59,317 nucleotides of DNA. It comes from Flavobacteriaceae bacterium (GTDB lineage: Bacteria > Bacteroidota > Bacteroidia > Flavobacteriales > Flavobacteriaceae). Position numbers and translations under genes: made by a program. The stretch lies in contig CANHKZ010000002.1 of the NCBI GenBank assembly GCA_947461425.1, positions 1-59,317 of the forward strand, read 5' to 3'. The notes beneath the pieces were generated by a model, which did no database searches, was not told where the DNA came from, and saw only the letters and a list, made by a program, of their open reading frames with translations. Positions 15,839-24,779 of the stretch are shown one piece after another. Numbering within the stretch: the first letter of the stretch is position 1; the number at the start of each line of letters is the position of its first letter.

Positions 15839-17227
15839 TTAATCCGGATTTGCCATTATCCTAAATAATTCAGCATTTGAGTTATAAAAACGATTTTCTA
15901 GATTTAATTGCGATAGTTGTGCAATGACTAAATTATTTTCTCTTGTATTTAAAAGAAAAATAGAGCTCTCGCCAAAAGAAAATAATCGTTCTTCAGATCG
16001 AAGCATTATACTATTATCTTTTACTAAGTCAGTGATAATTTTCCGTTGTCTATCAATTGATTTTATTTCTGTTTGTTGTGCATTTATTTTGTTCTTGAGT
16101 TGAACTCTTTCTAGTTCTAGAGACAGTTTTGCATCCTGAATTTTGAATTTTGCTATTTGTAAAGCACCTCTTTCTTTTCTCAGAAAAATGGGAAAGTTAA
16201 AATTCATTCCTATCTTATAATTATTAAAATTAGTAGAATTCCAATAATTAGGTTCTGATAAATAATGATAACCAAGGTCAATTTTTGGTAATAAACTGTT
16301 TGCTTTTAACTTTCTTTCTACTTCTAAAATATCAAGTTTGTTTTGGATAGCGTTTATTTTTGGATGATTTTCAATTGAAATCGTACTAACTAAAAGCTCA
16401 TTAATTTTTAATGTTTCTTCTATAGATTTATCAAGATTAAATTCAGGAATAATAATATCTTGTAATTCAAATGGAATGTTATTATCTAGCCATAAATAGT
16501 TTGACAATTCTAATTTTGCTTTGATTAATTTTAATTGTGATTCTTCAAGGTTTAATTTTCTATTTTTTAAAACAATTCCTGCCTCAACGCTATCAATTTG
16601 AGGTTTGTCTCCATTTTGAATTAAACTTGTAATTCCTTTAAATCTAATTTCAGCATTATTTAAATATTCTCTATAAAGTTGTACTTCATTGTAATTTCTT
16701 TTCCAGTTGAAATAGGCTAATGAAGCATTGTAAAGCACTTCAATTGCTTGGAGTCTTCTTTCAGCTTGACTTAATTGAATTTGAATTTTTGCTTTTCTTA
16801 GGTCAGCCATTCTCTGGTTAATAAACAATCCTTGTCCCAAAGGGATGTTGATGCCTAAAGAAGTTAATCCCTGATTTGGTAAAACATGCTCTGGATTTAC
16901 AAATATACCTTCGCTATTATCAAAACCTGCTTTTATTTCAATTCCATACCAAGTAGGAATTTTAAAACTACTATTTAAAATTGAAAAATAGTCCTGGTCT
17001 TTGTATTGTTTTTTATCAAAATCAACTTCAATTTTTGGGTCAAACCCGCCTCTTGCCATCATTAAATTAGCTTGAGCCATGTTAATTTCAAGATTAGCAC
17101 TTTTAGCCAATGGATGAAATTTTTTTACATAGCCTAAGAATTCATTATAGCTAAGTTCTTTCAAGTTTTGATCTTGTGCCCATCCAATATTTGCGGTTAG
17201 GAATAAGATTAAAATTAATTGTTTCAT
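15839..17227 (-). CDS. TolC family outer-membrane efflux/secretion channel
   Basis: A 462-aa protein with a signal peptide (MKQLILILFLTANIGWAQ) and long amphipathic coiled-coil helices rich in Leu/Glu/Lys/Gln (for example LRKAKIQIQLSQAERRLQAIEVLYNASLAYFNWKRNYNEV), typical of the two OEP repeats of TolC. It would form the trimeric outer-membrane duct for the HlyD adaptor and ABC protein encoded immediately upstream (12-nt gap). It is the last gene of the seven-gene operon. Substrate unknown. Confidence 0.9.
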   Translation of the reverse strand: MKQLILILFLTANIGWAQDQNLKELSYNEFLGYVKKFHPLAKSANLEINMAQANLMMARGGFDPKIEVDFDKKQYKDQDYFSILNSSFKIPTWYGIEIKAGFDNSEGIFVNPEHVLPNQGLTSLGINIPLGQGLFINQRMADLRKAKIQIQLSQAERRLQAIEVLYNASLAYFNWKRNYNEVQLYREYLNNAEIRFKGITSLIQNGDKPQIDSVEAGIVLKNRKLNLEESQLKLIKAKLELSNYLWLDNNIPFELQDIIIPEFNLDKSIEETLKINELLVSTISIENHPKINAIQNKLDILEVERKLKANSLLPKIDLGYHYLSEPNYWNSTNFNNYKIGMNFNFPIFLRKERGALQIAKFKIQDAKLSLELERVQLKNKINAQQTEIKSIDRQRKIITDLVKDNSIMLRSEERLFSFGESSIFLLNTRENNLVIAQLSQLNLENRFYNSNAELFRIMANPD

Positions 17228-17239
17228 GTATATGAAATT

Positions 17240-18586
17240 TTATTTTTTATCTTTTGTGTTTCCCTCTTTGGGTTGGTAATAATTAGGTGGAAATCCATTT
17301 AATTGTCGCCATAATTCAAACCAAATAGGCACATTATCTAATAAAGCTAGAGTTTGAGCCCCAGAACCCATACTAATCTGTTTTGGCCAAGCCTCTTCTT
17401 CTTGGTCTGGAGCAATTAAAACTCTAAATTTTCCATTTGTACTAATAAAATTTTCCACCGCTACAATTTTCCCGCCAAAAGTTCCATAACTTAAGTTAGG
17501 CCACCCAGAGAAAACTATGGTTGGCCATCCATCAAACCAAATACGTACTTTTTCACCTTTGTGAACTAATGGTAAATCATTCGGACTTACAAACGTTTCT
17601 ACTGCGATATCATATTTTGAAGGCATGATACTTACAATTTGAGTTCCTTCTTTGATGATTTCTCCTAGACCAGATTGAATTGCTCTGTTGACATACCCAC
17701 TTTGTGGTGCTTTAATAAAGTACATTTCATTACGAATCGTATAATTTACATATTGATTTTGAAGCTTATTTACTTGAGCTTCTGTATCATATTGATTACT
17801 TAATGCTGTAAATTGATCACTTCTTGCCTTTGAACCTTTTTCAGTATATTCAGCAATAATTCTATTTATTTCCACCTTAGTATTGATAAACTCATTTTTG
17901 CTTGTGAGTAATTTATTTTCTTGTGTTATAATTTTAGCTTCCGCTTCTTGTAATTTCAATCTTTTTTCTTCCACATCAGTTAAGGGTTTCAAACCCTCTT
18001 TATTCAGTGTTACAGAACGATTAAACTGGGTTATGGCAATTTTTATTTGGGTTTTAACTGCTTCTAAATCCATGCTGTCACTTTTTACTTTTAAAAGTGA
18101 TTGACGAATTTTATTTTTTGCTTGTTCTAGTTTTAGTTTTTTTTCATTTTCAATAGCATCAATTTGGCTTGTAAGGACATTTACCTTTCCATCATATGAT
18201 GACATCGCCATTTTTTTTGCGTCTACTTGATTTTTGATATTTTTTATCAAATTAGGATCAATGTAGTCTTCTTTTATCTCAGAAATAAATAAAATTGTAT
18301 CTCCTTTTTTAACATAGTCACCCTCTTTTACATACCATTTTTCGATTCTACCAGCAATAGCTGAATGAATAGTTTGTGGTCTTTGATCCGGTTTCAATGT
18401 AGTTACTGCTCCTGAACCCGAAATGTTCTGAGTCCAAGGAAGGAATAGAATTACTAATCCTATTAATGAGACATACAAAATTATTTTGTTTAGTATTTTA
18501 TAATGTGGACGATTAGCCAAATTTTTAACTGTACTAAACTGGTCGATATTTTCCTCTATTGGATTTTTTTTAGAAATATTAAGCAT
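17240..18586 (-). CDS. HlyD family membrane-fusion (periplasmic adaptor) protein
   Basis: A 448-aa adaptor with one transmembrane segment at about 34-53 (IILYVSLIGLVILFLPW). It has a biotinyl-lipoyl half (AIAGRIEKWYVKEGDYVKKGDTILFIS), a long coiled coil (about 115-275), the second lipoyl half (FIKAPQSGYVNRAIQSGLGEIIKEGTQIVSIMP) and a beta-barrel with VRIWFDGWPTIVFSGWP. It links the inner-membrane ABC protein (5 nt upstream) to the TolC channel (12 nt downstream), as in type I secretion or drug export. Confidence 0.92.
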   Translation of the reverse strand: MLNISKKNPIEENIDQFSTVKNLANRPHYKILNKIILYVSLIGLVILFLPWTQNISGSGAVTTLKPDQRPQTIHSAIAGRIEKWYVKEGDYVKKGDTILFISEIKEDYIDPNLIKNIKNQVDAKKMAMSSYDGKVNVLTSQIDAIENEKKLKLEQAKNKIRQSLLKVKSDSMDLEAVKTQIKIAITQFNRSVTLNKEGLKPLTDVEEKRLKLQEAEAKIITQENKLLTSKNEFINTKVEINRIIAEYTEKGSKARSDQFTALSNQYDTEAQVNKLQNQYVNYTIRNEMYFIKAPQSGYVNRAIQSGLGEIIKEGTQIVSIMPSKYDIAVETFVSPNDLPLVHKGEKVRIWFDGWPTIVFSGWPNLSYGTFGGKIVAVENFISTNGKFRVLIAPDQEEEAWPKQISMGSGAQTLALLDNVPIWFELWRQLNGFPPNYYQPKEGNTKDKK

Positions 18587-18591
18587 AGATA

Positions 18592-20256
18592 TTATTTTTT
18601 CGAATCATTAATTATTTTACCATCTTCCATTGTAATCTTTCTAGAGCATTTTTTTTGCCAATAGTTATTTTTTGAAGATATAATAATGGTCCATTTGTTA
18701 GCTGAATCAGTTAAAAAGTCTATAATTTCATGAGTAGCTTTCTCATCCATTTTGTCTAACGGATCCTCTAAAAATAAAATTTTAGGTTTGTTAATTATAC
18801 TTCTCGCTAATAATATTTTTTGGGCATTTGATGACGATAGTTGTCTACCATCAGGATAAATTCTAGTTTCTAAACCTTCAGGTAAAGTTTTTATAAAAGA
18901 ATCCAATTTCACGCATTCAATTGCCCATTTTATATCTTCATTTGATATATCGGGGTTGTTTAGTGTTATGTTATCTAAAATACTACCATCAAAAGGAGTT
19001 TCTCCCTGAGTGATTATACTTATCTGAGAACGATAGTGATTTAGATCAATTTTTCGGTAGGTATCATCGTTGATAAAAATAGATCCAGATGTTGGCTCCA
19101 TTATGCCGGATAAAATTCTCATAAGAGTTGTTTTTCCTGACCCATTATTTCCTTCTAAAAATATCTTTTCTGAAGGTTCGATTAACAAATTCACATTAGA
19201 CAAAATTTCATCTGTAGAATCAGGAAATTTGAATGTAAGATTATCTGTTGTTAATGCTATATTGGTAAAACAAAAATCAGATTTTACATCATTAAATCCT
19301 TCCATTTTAAGATCAACAATCTGTCCAATTTTTTCTACAGAAGTCAATACATCATACAAGCTTTCTAATCCAACAATAATTTTCTCTACTGAGTTTATCA
19401 CCAATAAAATGATGATTTCAGCAGCAACAAATTGTCCAATGTTCATTTTCTGATTTAACACTAAAAATCCTCCAATTAATAACAAACTAGCTGTTATAAT
19501 TACTTTAAAGATGATAAGGTGTGTGTATTGTTGTTTAATTACCTTAAAATGTTTTTCTCTGTAATGAACATACTCTGCAACTAAACTATTATTTTTTTCA
19601 AGTGCAAAAGAAAAGTTTTCTTGCTTTTTGAAACTGAAATTATTTCTAGCTATTTCTTGAAGCCAACTCACCACTTTATACTTGTATTTGGATTCCTTCA
19701 TACTTGATGACAAACCTGGATAGTAGGAAAATTTGAAGATAAGATAGAGTAAAATTAACAGTAAAACTCCAAAAAAGATGAAGAAAGGATGGTAAAGGGA
19801 TAATAAAATAATACCAAATATAATTTGTAACAAAGCCGTTGAAAAATCAATTAATAGTTTTGAAGTTCCTTTTTGGATCGTTAATGTGTCAAAAAAACGA
19901 TTGGCTAATTCTGGTGGATATTGATTATAAATCTCTTCAAATTTTATTTTTGGTAAGCGATAACTAAATTCAAACGAAGAACGAACGAATATTTTTTGTT
20001 GTAAATTTTCAGTTATTCGCAATTGCATTAGGGACAAAACACCAACAAGTGCTACCCCAATAACTACAATTATTACTAATACAATCCATGAAATACTTAC
20101 TCTTCCTGCTTGGATTAAATTAATAATAGCTTGAATTCCTAAGGGCAATGAAAGACTTACTAAACCTGAAAATATGGCATAAAAAAATATTTGAGAGATA
20201 TCTTTTTTATCTACTTGTAGTAAATTATAAAATCGTTGTAATGGTGTTGGACTCAT
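18592..20256 (-). CDS. ABC half-transporter (membrane domain fused to ATPase) with degenerate catalytic motifs
   Basis: A 554-aa fused permease-ATPase. The first ~320 residues form a type I exporter membrane domain with six hydrophobic segments; there is no N-terminal peptidase domain. The ATPase has an intact Walker A (EGNNGSGKTT, about 368-377) and Q-loop (IITQGETPFDGSI). However, the signature reads LSSSNAQK instead of LSGGQ, Walker B reads ILFLEDPLD (Asp-Glu order swapped to Glu-Asp), and the switch-His position reads IIISSKNN with no His. It lies between the TetR gene (6 nt) and HlyD gene (5 nt). Activity may be slow or rely on a different mechanism. Confidence 0.9.
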   Translation of the reverse strand: MSPTPLQRFYNLLQVDKKDISQIFFYAIFSGLVSLSLPLGIQAIINLIQAGRVSISWIVLVIIVVIGVALVGVLSLMQLRITENLQQKIFVRSSFEFSYRLPKIKFEEIYNQYPPELANRFFDTLTIQKGTSKLLIDFSTALLQIIFGIILLSLYHPFFIFFGVLLLILLYLIFKFSYYPGLSSSMKESKYKYKVVSWLQEIARNNFSFKKQENFSFALEKNNSLVAEYVHYREKHFKVIKQQYTHLIIFKVIITASLLLIGGFLVLNQKMNIGQFVAAEIIILLVINSVEKIIVGLESLYDVLTSVEKIGQIVDLKMEGFNDVKSDFCFTNIALTTDNLTFKFPDSTDEILSNVNLLIEPSEKIFLEGNNGSGKTTLMRILSGIMEPTSGSIFINDDTYRKIDLNHYRSQISIITQGETPFDGSILDNITLNNPDISNEDIKWAIECVKLDSFIKTLPEGLETRIYPDGRQLSSSNAQKILLARSIINKPKILFLEDPLDKMDEKATHEIIDFLTDSANKWTIIISSKNNYWQKKCSRKITMEDGKIINDSKK

Positions 20257-20262
20257 AATTTT

Positions 20263-20934
20263 TTATTTTAATGTTTTTTCAACTAAATCAATGTAAAAAT
20301 CAGTAACAGTTTTGTTATCGTTGCAATCAGTAATTGTTTTTAAATGGTCTTTTAAAAATTGTTGATGAAGCGCTCCCTCCACAATAGATGAAGCAAGACT
20401 CTTTTTGAATTCATAGCTCGGTTTTACTTCATTTATTATATCGATAATACGATTAATGATTCGTTTATACACTAAAAAAAAACCTTCTTTATTTTCTTCA
20501 TCAACCTCTTTAGTTAGTAAAGTCTTAGTGAATTCTTGAATGATAATTTTATTTAATATTGATTCATTTATATGCAAAGTGGTAGTGTCATCCTCTACTT
20601 TTTCTGTTACAACTTTGATTGCTTTTTTGAGTTTTTCCATAGAATTTTCAATGTTGCTAGTACTAAATACTAATTTATATTCTATCCATCCCCAATACCA
20701 AGATGATAAATACAACATTAGTTTGTGTTTGCTTTCAAAATAACGATATATGGAACTCTCATTAGAGTTTATTTTTTCACCTAACTTTTTAAAGGTGAAG
20801 TTTTCAAAACCAATTTCGTCGATTAACACTATACTTTGTTCAATAATTTTCTTTCCAAGTTCAGATGTCTCGGGATTTTTTACGTATAATTTGTTATTAA
20901 CGGAAATGATTATATTTGAAAGTATACTCTGCAT
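20263..20934 (-). CDS. TetR/AcrR family transcriptional regulator
   Basis: A 223-aa one-component repressor. The N-terminal helix-turn-helix covers about residues 28-72 (KKIIEQSIVLIDEIGFENFTFKKLGEKINSNESSIYRYFESKHKLMLYL), with the typical SIYRYF recognition region. The C-terminal all-helical ligand domain is unlike specific named regulators. It lies inside the operon between the DUF2490 gene (2 nt) and ABC gene (6 nt). It probably controls the operon; a perfect 17-bp palindrome at the operon promoter is a candidate site. Confidence 0.88.
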   Translation of the reverse strand: MQSILSNIIISVNNKLYVKNPETSELGKKIIEQSIVLIDEIGFENFTFKKLGEKINSNESSIYRYFESKHKLMLYLSSWYWGWIEYKLVFSTSNIENSMEKLKKAIKVVTEKVEDDTTTLHINESILNKIIIQEFTKTLLTKEVDEENKEGFFLVYKRIINRIIDIINEVKPSYEFKKSLASSIVEGALHQQFLKDHLKTITDCNDNKTVTDFYIDLVEKTLK

Positions 20935-20936
20935 AA

Positions 20937-21647
20937 TTAGTCGTGTATTACTGGTGAAAAATCATTTTTATTTGTCAAATCCAGGTTGTAAAGTACTGCT
21001 ATATTTAGAAAATCTCTACCTGTTTCGTCATTTATTTTATAATCAAATTGATGGATGTAGCCTGATTGCACTGCAATTTTATTGGTTAATTCATATCCAA
21101 TACCTAAGAAAATTCGGTTTCTTTCAAAGTAAGGTTCGTTATCTGTAAAAAAAATCTCATTCCAAGCTGTAAAATAATAGGTTTTTGGAATAATTTTTTT
21201 GTTGTTAATTGGAATTACTGTTCCTATTCTATATCTAAATCTATTTCTAAAACCATTTGACGTAAAACGTTGTTCAGCTCGATATCGATGTTCTATGGTG
21301 GCTAAGCGAAATTCATTTTTTAAATTCAATTGTAACCAACTTCGAACTTCACTATTTTGCATGGGCAACTCAAAATTTCCTCCTTCGCTATAGGTATTGT
21401 ATGAACCAAGTCCAGTAGTCATTGCAAAATTATTATTTAATTTATAGGAGACTCCTCCTTTGTACTCATAGTAATGAAATTGATTATAGAAAGACAAGCT
21501 CCTTAACTGGGTTTCAAAAAACACATTCCATTTAGGGCTAGTTTTGAATGTAAAATTTAACACATTCCAACTCCCAAGTTCATTTTGAGAGTGGATTGTT
21601 CCAAAAACCATAACAAATAAAAGAGAAATGTATCCTTTCAATTTCAT
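20937..21647 (-). CDS. DUF2490 outer-membrane beta-barrel protein
   Basis: A 236-aa protein with a signal peptide (MKLKGYISLLFVMVFGTIHSQ) and alternating aromatic/polar strands (WNVFFETQLRSLSFYNQFHYYEYKGGVSYKLN, FRLATIEHRYRAEQRF, YFERNRIFLGIGYEL) ending in LNIAVLYNLDLTN, as in DUF2490 barrels. No substrate is known. It is placed 7 nt after terC and 2 nt before the TetR gene, so it belongs to the export operon and may add an outer-membrane component. Confidence 0.8.
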   Translation of the reverse strand: MKLKGYISLLFVMVFGTIHSQNELGSWNVLNFTFKTSPKWNVFFETQLRSLSFYNQFHYYEYKGGVSYKLNNNFAMTTGLGSYNTYSEGGNFELPMQNSEVRSWLQLNLKNEFRLATIEHRYRAEQRFTSNGFRNRFRYRIGTVIPINNKKIIPKTYYFTAWNEIFFTDNEPYFERNRIFLGIGYELTNKIAVQSGYIHQFDYKINDETGRDFLNIAVLYNLDLTNKNDFSPVIHD

Positions 21648-21654
21648 AAACTGA

Positions 21655-22350
21655 TTATTCTTTTTTTGGTGTTGTTTTCATTTGAATTATGTCTACTACA
21701 AATGCAAATGCCATTGAAAAATATATATATCCTTTCGGTATTTCAAAATGCAAACCTTCTGCTATTAAAGATACTCCAATCATCATCAGGAAACATAAAG
21801 CTAAGATTTTAAAAGACGGGTGTTTGTAAATAAATTCACTAATTGGTTTTGATGCAAATAACATTATAATTACTGTTACAATTACAGCAGTGTACATTAC
21901 CCAAAGTTCATTTACCATTCCAACAGCCGTGATTATTGAATCTACTGAAAACACTAAATCTAAAAGAATTACCTCGCCAAGTAACTTGCTAAATTTTCTA
22001 ACTTTAGTATTGTTTTCTGTATTTGAGTTTGCAGCTTCTGTTTTGTGATAAATTTCTTTAGTACTTTTGTAAATTAAAAAGAGACCTCCTAGAATTAAAA
22101 TGATTCCTTTCCCTGTAAATTCGGTGTTAAGAATAGAAAATAAGGTTGTGTCAAGTTTTAAAATCCAAGAAATAAATCCTAGTAAAATCAATCTCATTAT
22201 CATAGCGAGTACCATTCCCCAATACCTTAGTTTATTTCTTTGTTCTTCAGGAAGTTTGTCAGCTAGTATAGATATAAAAATAATGTTGTCAATTCCTAGA
22301 ATTACTTCTAGTGCAATCAATGAAATTAAAGGGATTATTGCATCTAACAT
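21655..22350 (-). CDS. TerC family integral membrane protein
   Basis: A 231-aa inner-membrane protein with about seven transmembrane segments. The family motifs LEVILGIDNIIFISIL (residues 14-29) and LLDLVFSVDSIITAVGM carry the conserved membrane-embedded acidic residues. TerC proteins are linked to tellurite resistance and metal-ion (for example Mn) efflux; the substrate here is unknown. It is second in the operon, 10 nt after the LRR gene and 7 nt before the DUF2490 gene. Confidence 0.9.
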   Translation of the reverse strand: MLDAIIPLISLIALEVILGIDNIIFISILADKLPEEQRNKLRYWGMVLAMIMRLILLGFISWILKLDTTLFSILNTEFTGKGIILILGGLFLIYKSTKEIYHKTEAANSNTENNTKVRKFSKLLGEVILLDLVFSVDSIITAVGMVNELWVMYTAVIVTVIIMLFASKPISEFIYKHPSFKILALCFLMMIGVSLIAEGLHFEIPKGYIYFSMAFAFVVDIIQMKTTPKKE

Positions 22351-22360
22351 AGTTTGTATA

Positions 22361-22993
22361 TTAAAAATTTATTTTAAAACCGAAGTTAATATTTTGAACT
22401 TCTTGAATTTCAGGTTTAATTTTATTATTACTTAAATCAAGAAATTTGAGATGATTTAATGGTTCAAGTCTTGGGATTTCTATAAATTTATTTTGGTTAA
22501 GGTATAGAAATTCCAAATTTTTAAAAAGCAACATTTCAACTGGTAGCGAGGACAGATTATCGTTTTCTAGATGTATAGATTTTAAATTGGGTAATTTTGC
22601 AAGTATCTTTAAAGTTTTTGGTAAATCCATTCTTTTTTCTTCATTTAAATAGATTTCTTCCAAATTTGTTAAATTAGAAAACTCTTCTGGCAACTGAATA
22701 AAATCGTTACCACTCAAATCTATCTGTTTTAAGCTTTTTAATTTTGTTATTTCAATGGGAATTTCTTTTAAATGATCATTTTTCAAATTAATATATTCTA
22801 AATTGATGAACTTTAACCAATCGCCTTTAGAAAGTTTAATTTTTTGGTTTTTCAAGTTCAAGCGGTATACATTTTCAGGGTTTTGTAGTGCTTCGCTAAG
22901 CGTTGTAAACTCTTTATTTCTATCTATAGTTTGGCTATACATTGTATAAGAAAAAATCAGCAGCAGTATAATTATGGATAAGATTTTTTTCAT
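22361..22993 (-). CDS. Secreted leucine-rich-repeat protein
   Basis: A 210-aa protein with a signal peptide (MKKILSIIILLLIFSYTMYSQ) and about six leucine-rich repeats of 23-24 residues (LKQIDLSGNDFIQLPEEFSNLTN, LKSIHLENDNLSSLPVEMLLFKN, LEFLYLNQNKFIEIP, LKFLDLSNNKIKPE). It is exported, probably a binding scaffold; partner unknown. It is the first gene of the minus-strand operon, just after the promoter/palindrome region. Confidence 0.85.
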   Translation of the reverse strand: MKKILSIIILLLIFSYTMYSQTIDRNKEFTTLSEALQNPENVYRLNLKNQKIKLSKGDWLKFINLEYINLKNDHLKEIPIEITKLKSLKQIDLSGNDFIQLPEEFSNLTNLEEIYLNEEKRMDLPKTLKILAKLPNLKSIHLENDNLSSLPVEMLLFKNLEFLYLNQNKFIEIPRLEPLNHLKFLDLSNNKIKPEIQEVQNINFGFKINF

Positions 22994-23019
22994 AATGATT
23001 ACATTTTTGATTTTTATAA

Positions 23020-23039
23020 CAAAAATAATTGCAAATATA
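23020..23039 (-). promoter_or_regulatory. Two candidate -7 elements for the LRR-TerC-ABC operon
   Basis: On the minus strand TATATTTG (23039-23032) and TATTTTTG (23027-23020) both match TAnnTTTG, 26-46 nt before the LRR-gene ATG. The first touches the 17-bp palindrome. Confidence 0.5.
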
Positions 23040-23054
23040 ATAGTATTACTATTA
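23038..23054. promoter_or_regulatory. Perfect 17-bp palindrome, candidate TetR operator
   Basis: TAATAGTA-T-TACTATTA is a perfect 8+1+8 inverted repeat. It overlaps the upstream edge of the TATATTTG -7 element and fills the promoter spacer, an ideal repressor position. The TetR gene lies in the same operon. Binding is inferred, not shown. Confidence 0.5.
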
Positions 23055-23080
23055 ATAATGAAATTTTAACTTTTATTTAT

Positions 23081-23112
23081 AAAAAAAGCTGCTCTAATTT
23101 GAGCAGCTTTTA
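23081..23112 (-). terminator. Rho-independent terminator of gpmI
   Basis: AGCTGCTC / GAGCAGCT form a stem around a 6-nt loop; on the minus strand a run of seven T follows. It lies about 20 nt after the gpmI stop. Confidence 0.85.
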
Positions 23113-23131
23113 GAAGTAATAATTAACTATT

Positions 23132-24649
23132 TTACAACAAAGAATGACTTGTCATAGCATCTGGCTGAGCTACGCCCATTAATTCTAGTATAGTTGGCGC
23201 AATGTCACCTAATACTCCATCATTAATTTTTTTCAAATCTTTGTCCACTAAAATAATAGGAACAGGATTCGTTGTATGTGCTGTATTTGGCGACCCATCA
23301 GGATTAATCATCGTTTCGCAATTGCCATGATCAGCAATAATGATTGTTGTATAATCATTGGATAGAGCCGCTTCTACTACTTCTTTTACACAAATATCTA
23401 CTGCCTCACAAGCTTTAATTGCCGCTTCCATAATTCCAGTGTGTCCTACCATGTCTCCGTTAGCAAAGTTCAAACAAACAAAATCTACCTCACCTTTATT
23501 CAATTCAAGGACCAAAGCATCTTTCAGTTCGAAAGCGCTCATTTCAGGTTGTAAATCGTAAGTGGCTACTTTAGGAGAGTTTCTTAAGATTCGTGTTTCG
23601 CCTTCAAAAGGTGTTTCTCTACCGCCTGAAAAGAAAAACGTCACATGTGGGTATTTCTCTGTTTCGGCAATACGGATTTGTTTCTTATTGGCTTTTTCTA
23701 AAACTTCACCCAAAGTTTCTGTAATGTTGTCTTTATTGTAAACCACTTTTACATTTTGGTAGGTTTCGTCATAATTAGTTAGCGTTACATAATACAAATT
23801 CAATTTGTGCATGTTTTGTTCGTGGAAATCTTGTTGCGAAAGTACTTCGGTTAATTCACGACCTCTATCGGTTCTAAAATTGAAGAAAATAACCACATCG
23901 TTCTCTTCAATAATTGCTAAAGGATTTCCATTATTATCTATTTGAACTAAAGGATGAATGAACTCATCGGTAACATTATTTTCATAACTTGAAGCAATAG
24001 AAGCAACAAGGTCTTTTGTAGCTATTCCTGTTCCGTGAACAACTAGATTATAAGCTAATTTTACTCTTTCCCAGCGCTTGTCACGATCCATGGCATAATA
24101 TCGTCCAATCACAGAAGCGATTTTTACAGGAGTATTTGAAATATAATTTTCTAAATCTTGAATGTATTTTTTTCCTGATTTTGGATCCACATCACGACCA
24201 TCTGTAAAAGCATGTATAAATACTTTGTTTAATCCGTATTCTTGTGATGCATCTATCAGACCTCTTAAGTGCGAAGTGTGCGAGTGAACACCGCCATCTG
24301 AAACTAAACCTAAAAAGTGCACTTTTTTATCATTTGCTTTGGCATAATTAAAAGCATCAATCAAAACCTTTTCTTTGGCTAGTGTTTTATTGGCTACAGC
24401 CAAATTAATCTTTGCCAAATCTTGATAGACAATTCGTCCAGCACCCAAATTCATGTGACCTACTTCAGAATTTCCCATTTGACCATCAGGTAAACCAACG
24501 TTTAAACCGTCAGTTCGCAATTGTGCACTCGGATATTTAGTATATAAACTAGTAATAAAAGGGACATTGGCATTGTCAATTGCAGATACTTTCGGGTCTG
24601 GAGATTTTCCCCAACCGTCCAAAATCATAAGGATTACTTTCTTGTTCAT
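23132..24649 (-). CDS. gpmI: 2,3-bisphosphoglycerate-independent phosphoglycerate mutase
   Basis: A 505-aa cytosolic glycolytic enzyme of the alkaline-phosphatase superfamily interconverting 3- and 2-phosphoglycerate with two Mn ions. LMILDGWG supplies the first metal Asp. The phospho-Ser is in MGNSEVGHMNLGAGRIV. Further metal ligands are in FTDGRDVDPKS, NFANGDMVGHTG and IIADHGNCE. The ORF track starts at 24670, but the TATCTTTG promoter at 24668-24675 overlaps that start, so MNKKVILMILDGWG at 24649 is chosen. A terminator follows. Confidence 0.95.
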   Translation of the reverse strand: MNKKVILMILDGWGKSPDPKVSAIDNANVPFITSLYTKYPSAQLRTDGLNVGLPDGQMGNSEVGHMNLGAGRIVYQDLAKINLAVANKTLAKEKVLIDAFNYAKANDKKVHFLGLVSDGGVHSHTSHLRGLIDASQEYGLNKVFIHAFTDGRDVDPKSGKKYIQDLENYISNTPVKIASVIGRYYAMDRDKRWERVKLAYNLVVHGTGIATKDLVASIASSYENNVTDEFIHPLVQIDNNGNPLAIIEENDVVIFFNFRTDRGRELTEVLSQQDFHEQNMHKLNLYYVTLTNYDETYQNVKVVYNKDNITETLGEVLEKANKKQIRIAETEKYPHVTFFFSGGRETPFEGETRILRNSPKVATYDLQPEMSAFELKDALVLELNKGEVDFVCLNFANGDMVGHTGIMEAAIKACEAVDICVKEVVEAALSNDYTTIIIADHGNCETMINPDGSPNTAHTTNPVPIILVDKDLKKINDGVLGDIAPTILELMGVAQPDAMTSHSLL

Positions 24650-24667
24650 GAGAATTTTATTTTTACA

Positions 24668-24675
24668 CAAAGATA
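24668..24675 (-). promoter_or_regulatory. -7 promoter element for gpmI
   Basis: TATCTTTG on the minus strand, 18 nt before ATG 24649. Confidence 0.5.
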
Positions 24676-24779
24676 AGTCATTTCTAAAAATCTTAGAAGC
24701 TATCTAATTCATAATATTCTAAAGTAACAAAAGCCTAACAAAACAATTTCATTTTGTTTGAAATAGATAGTAAACGGAC

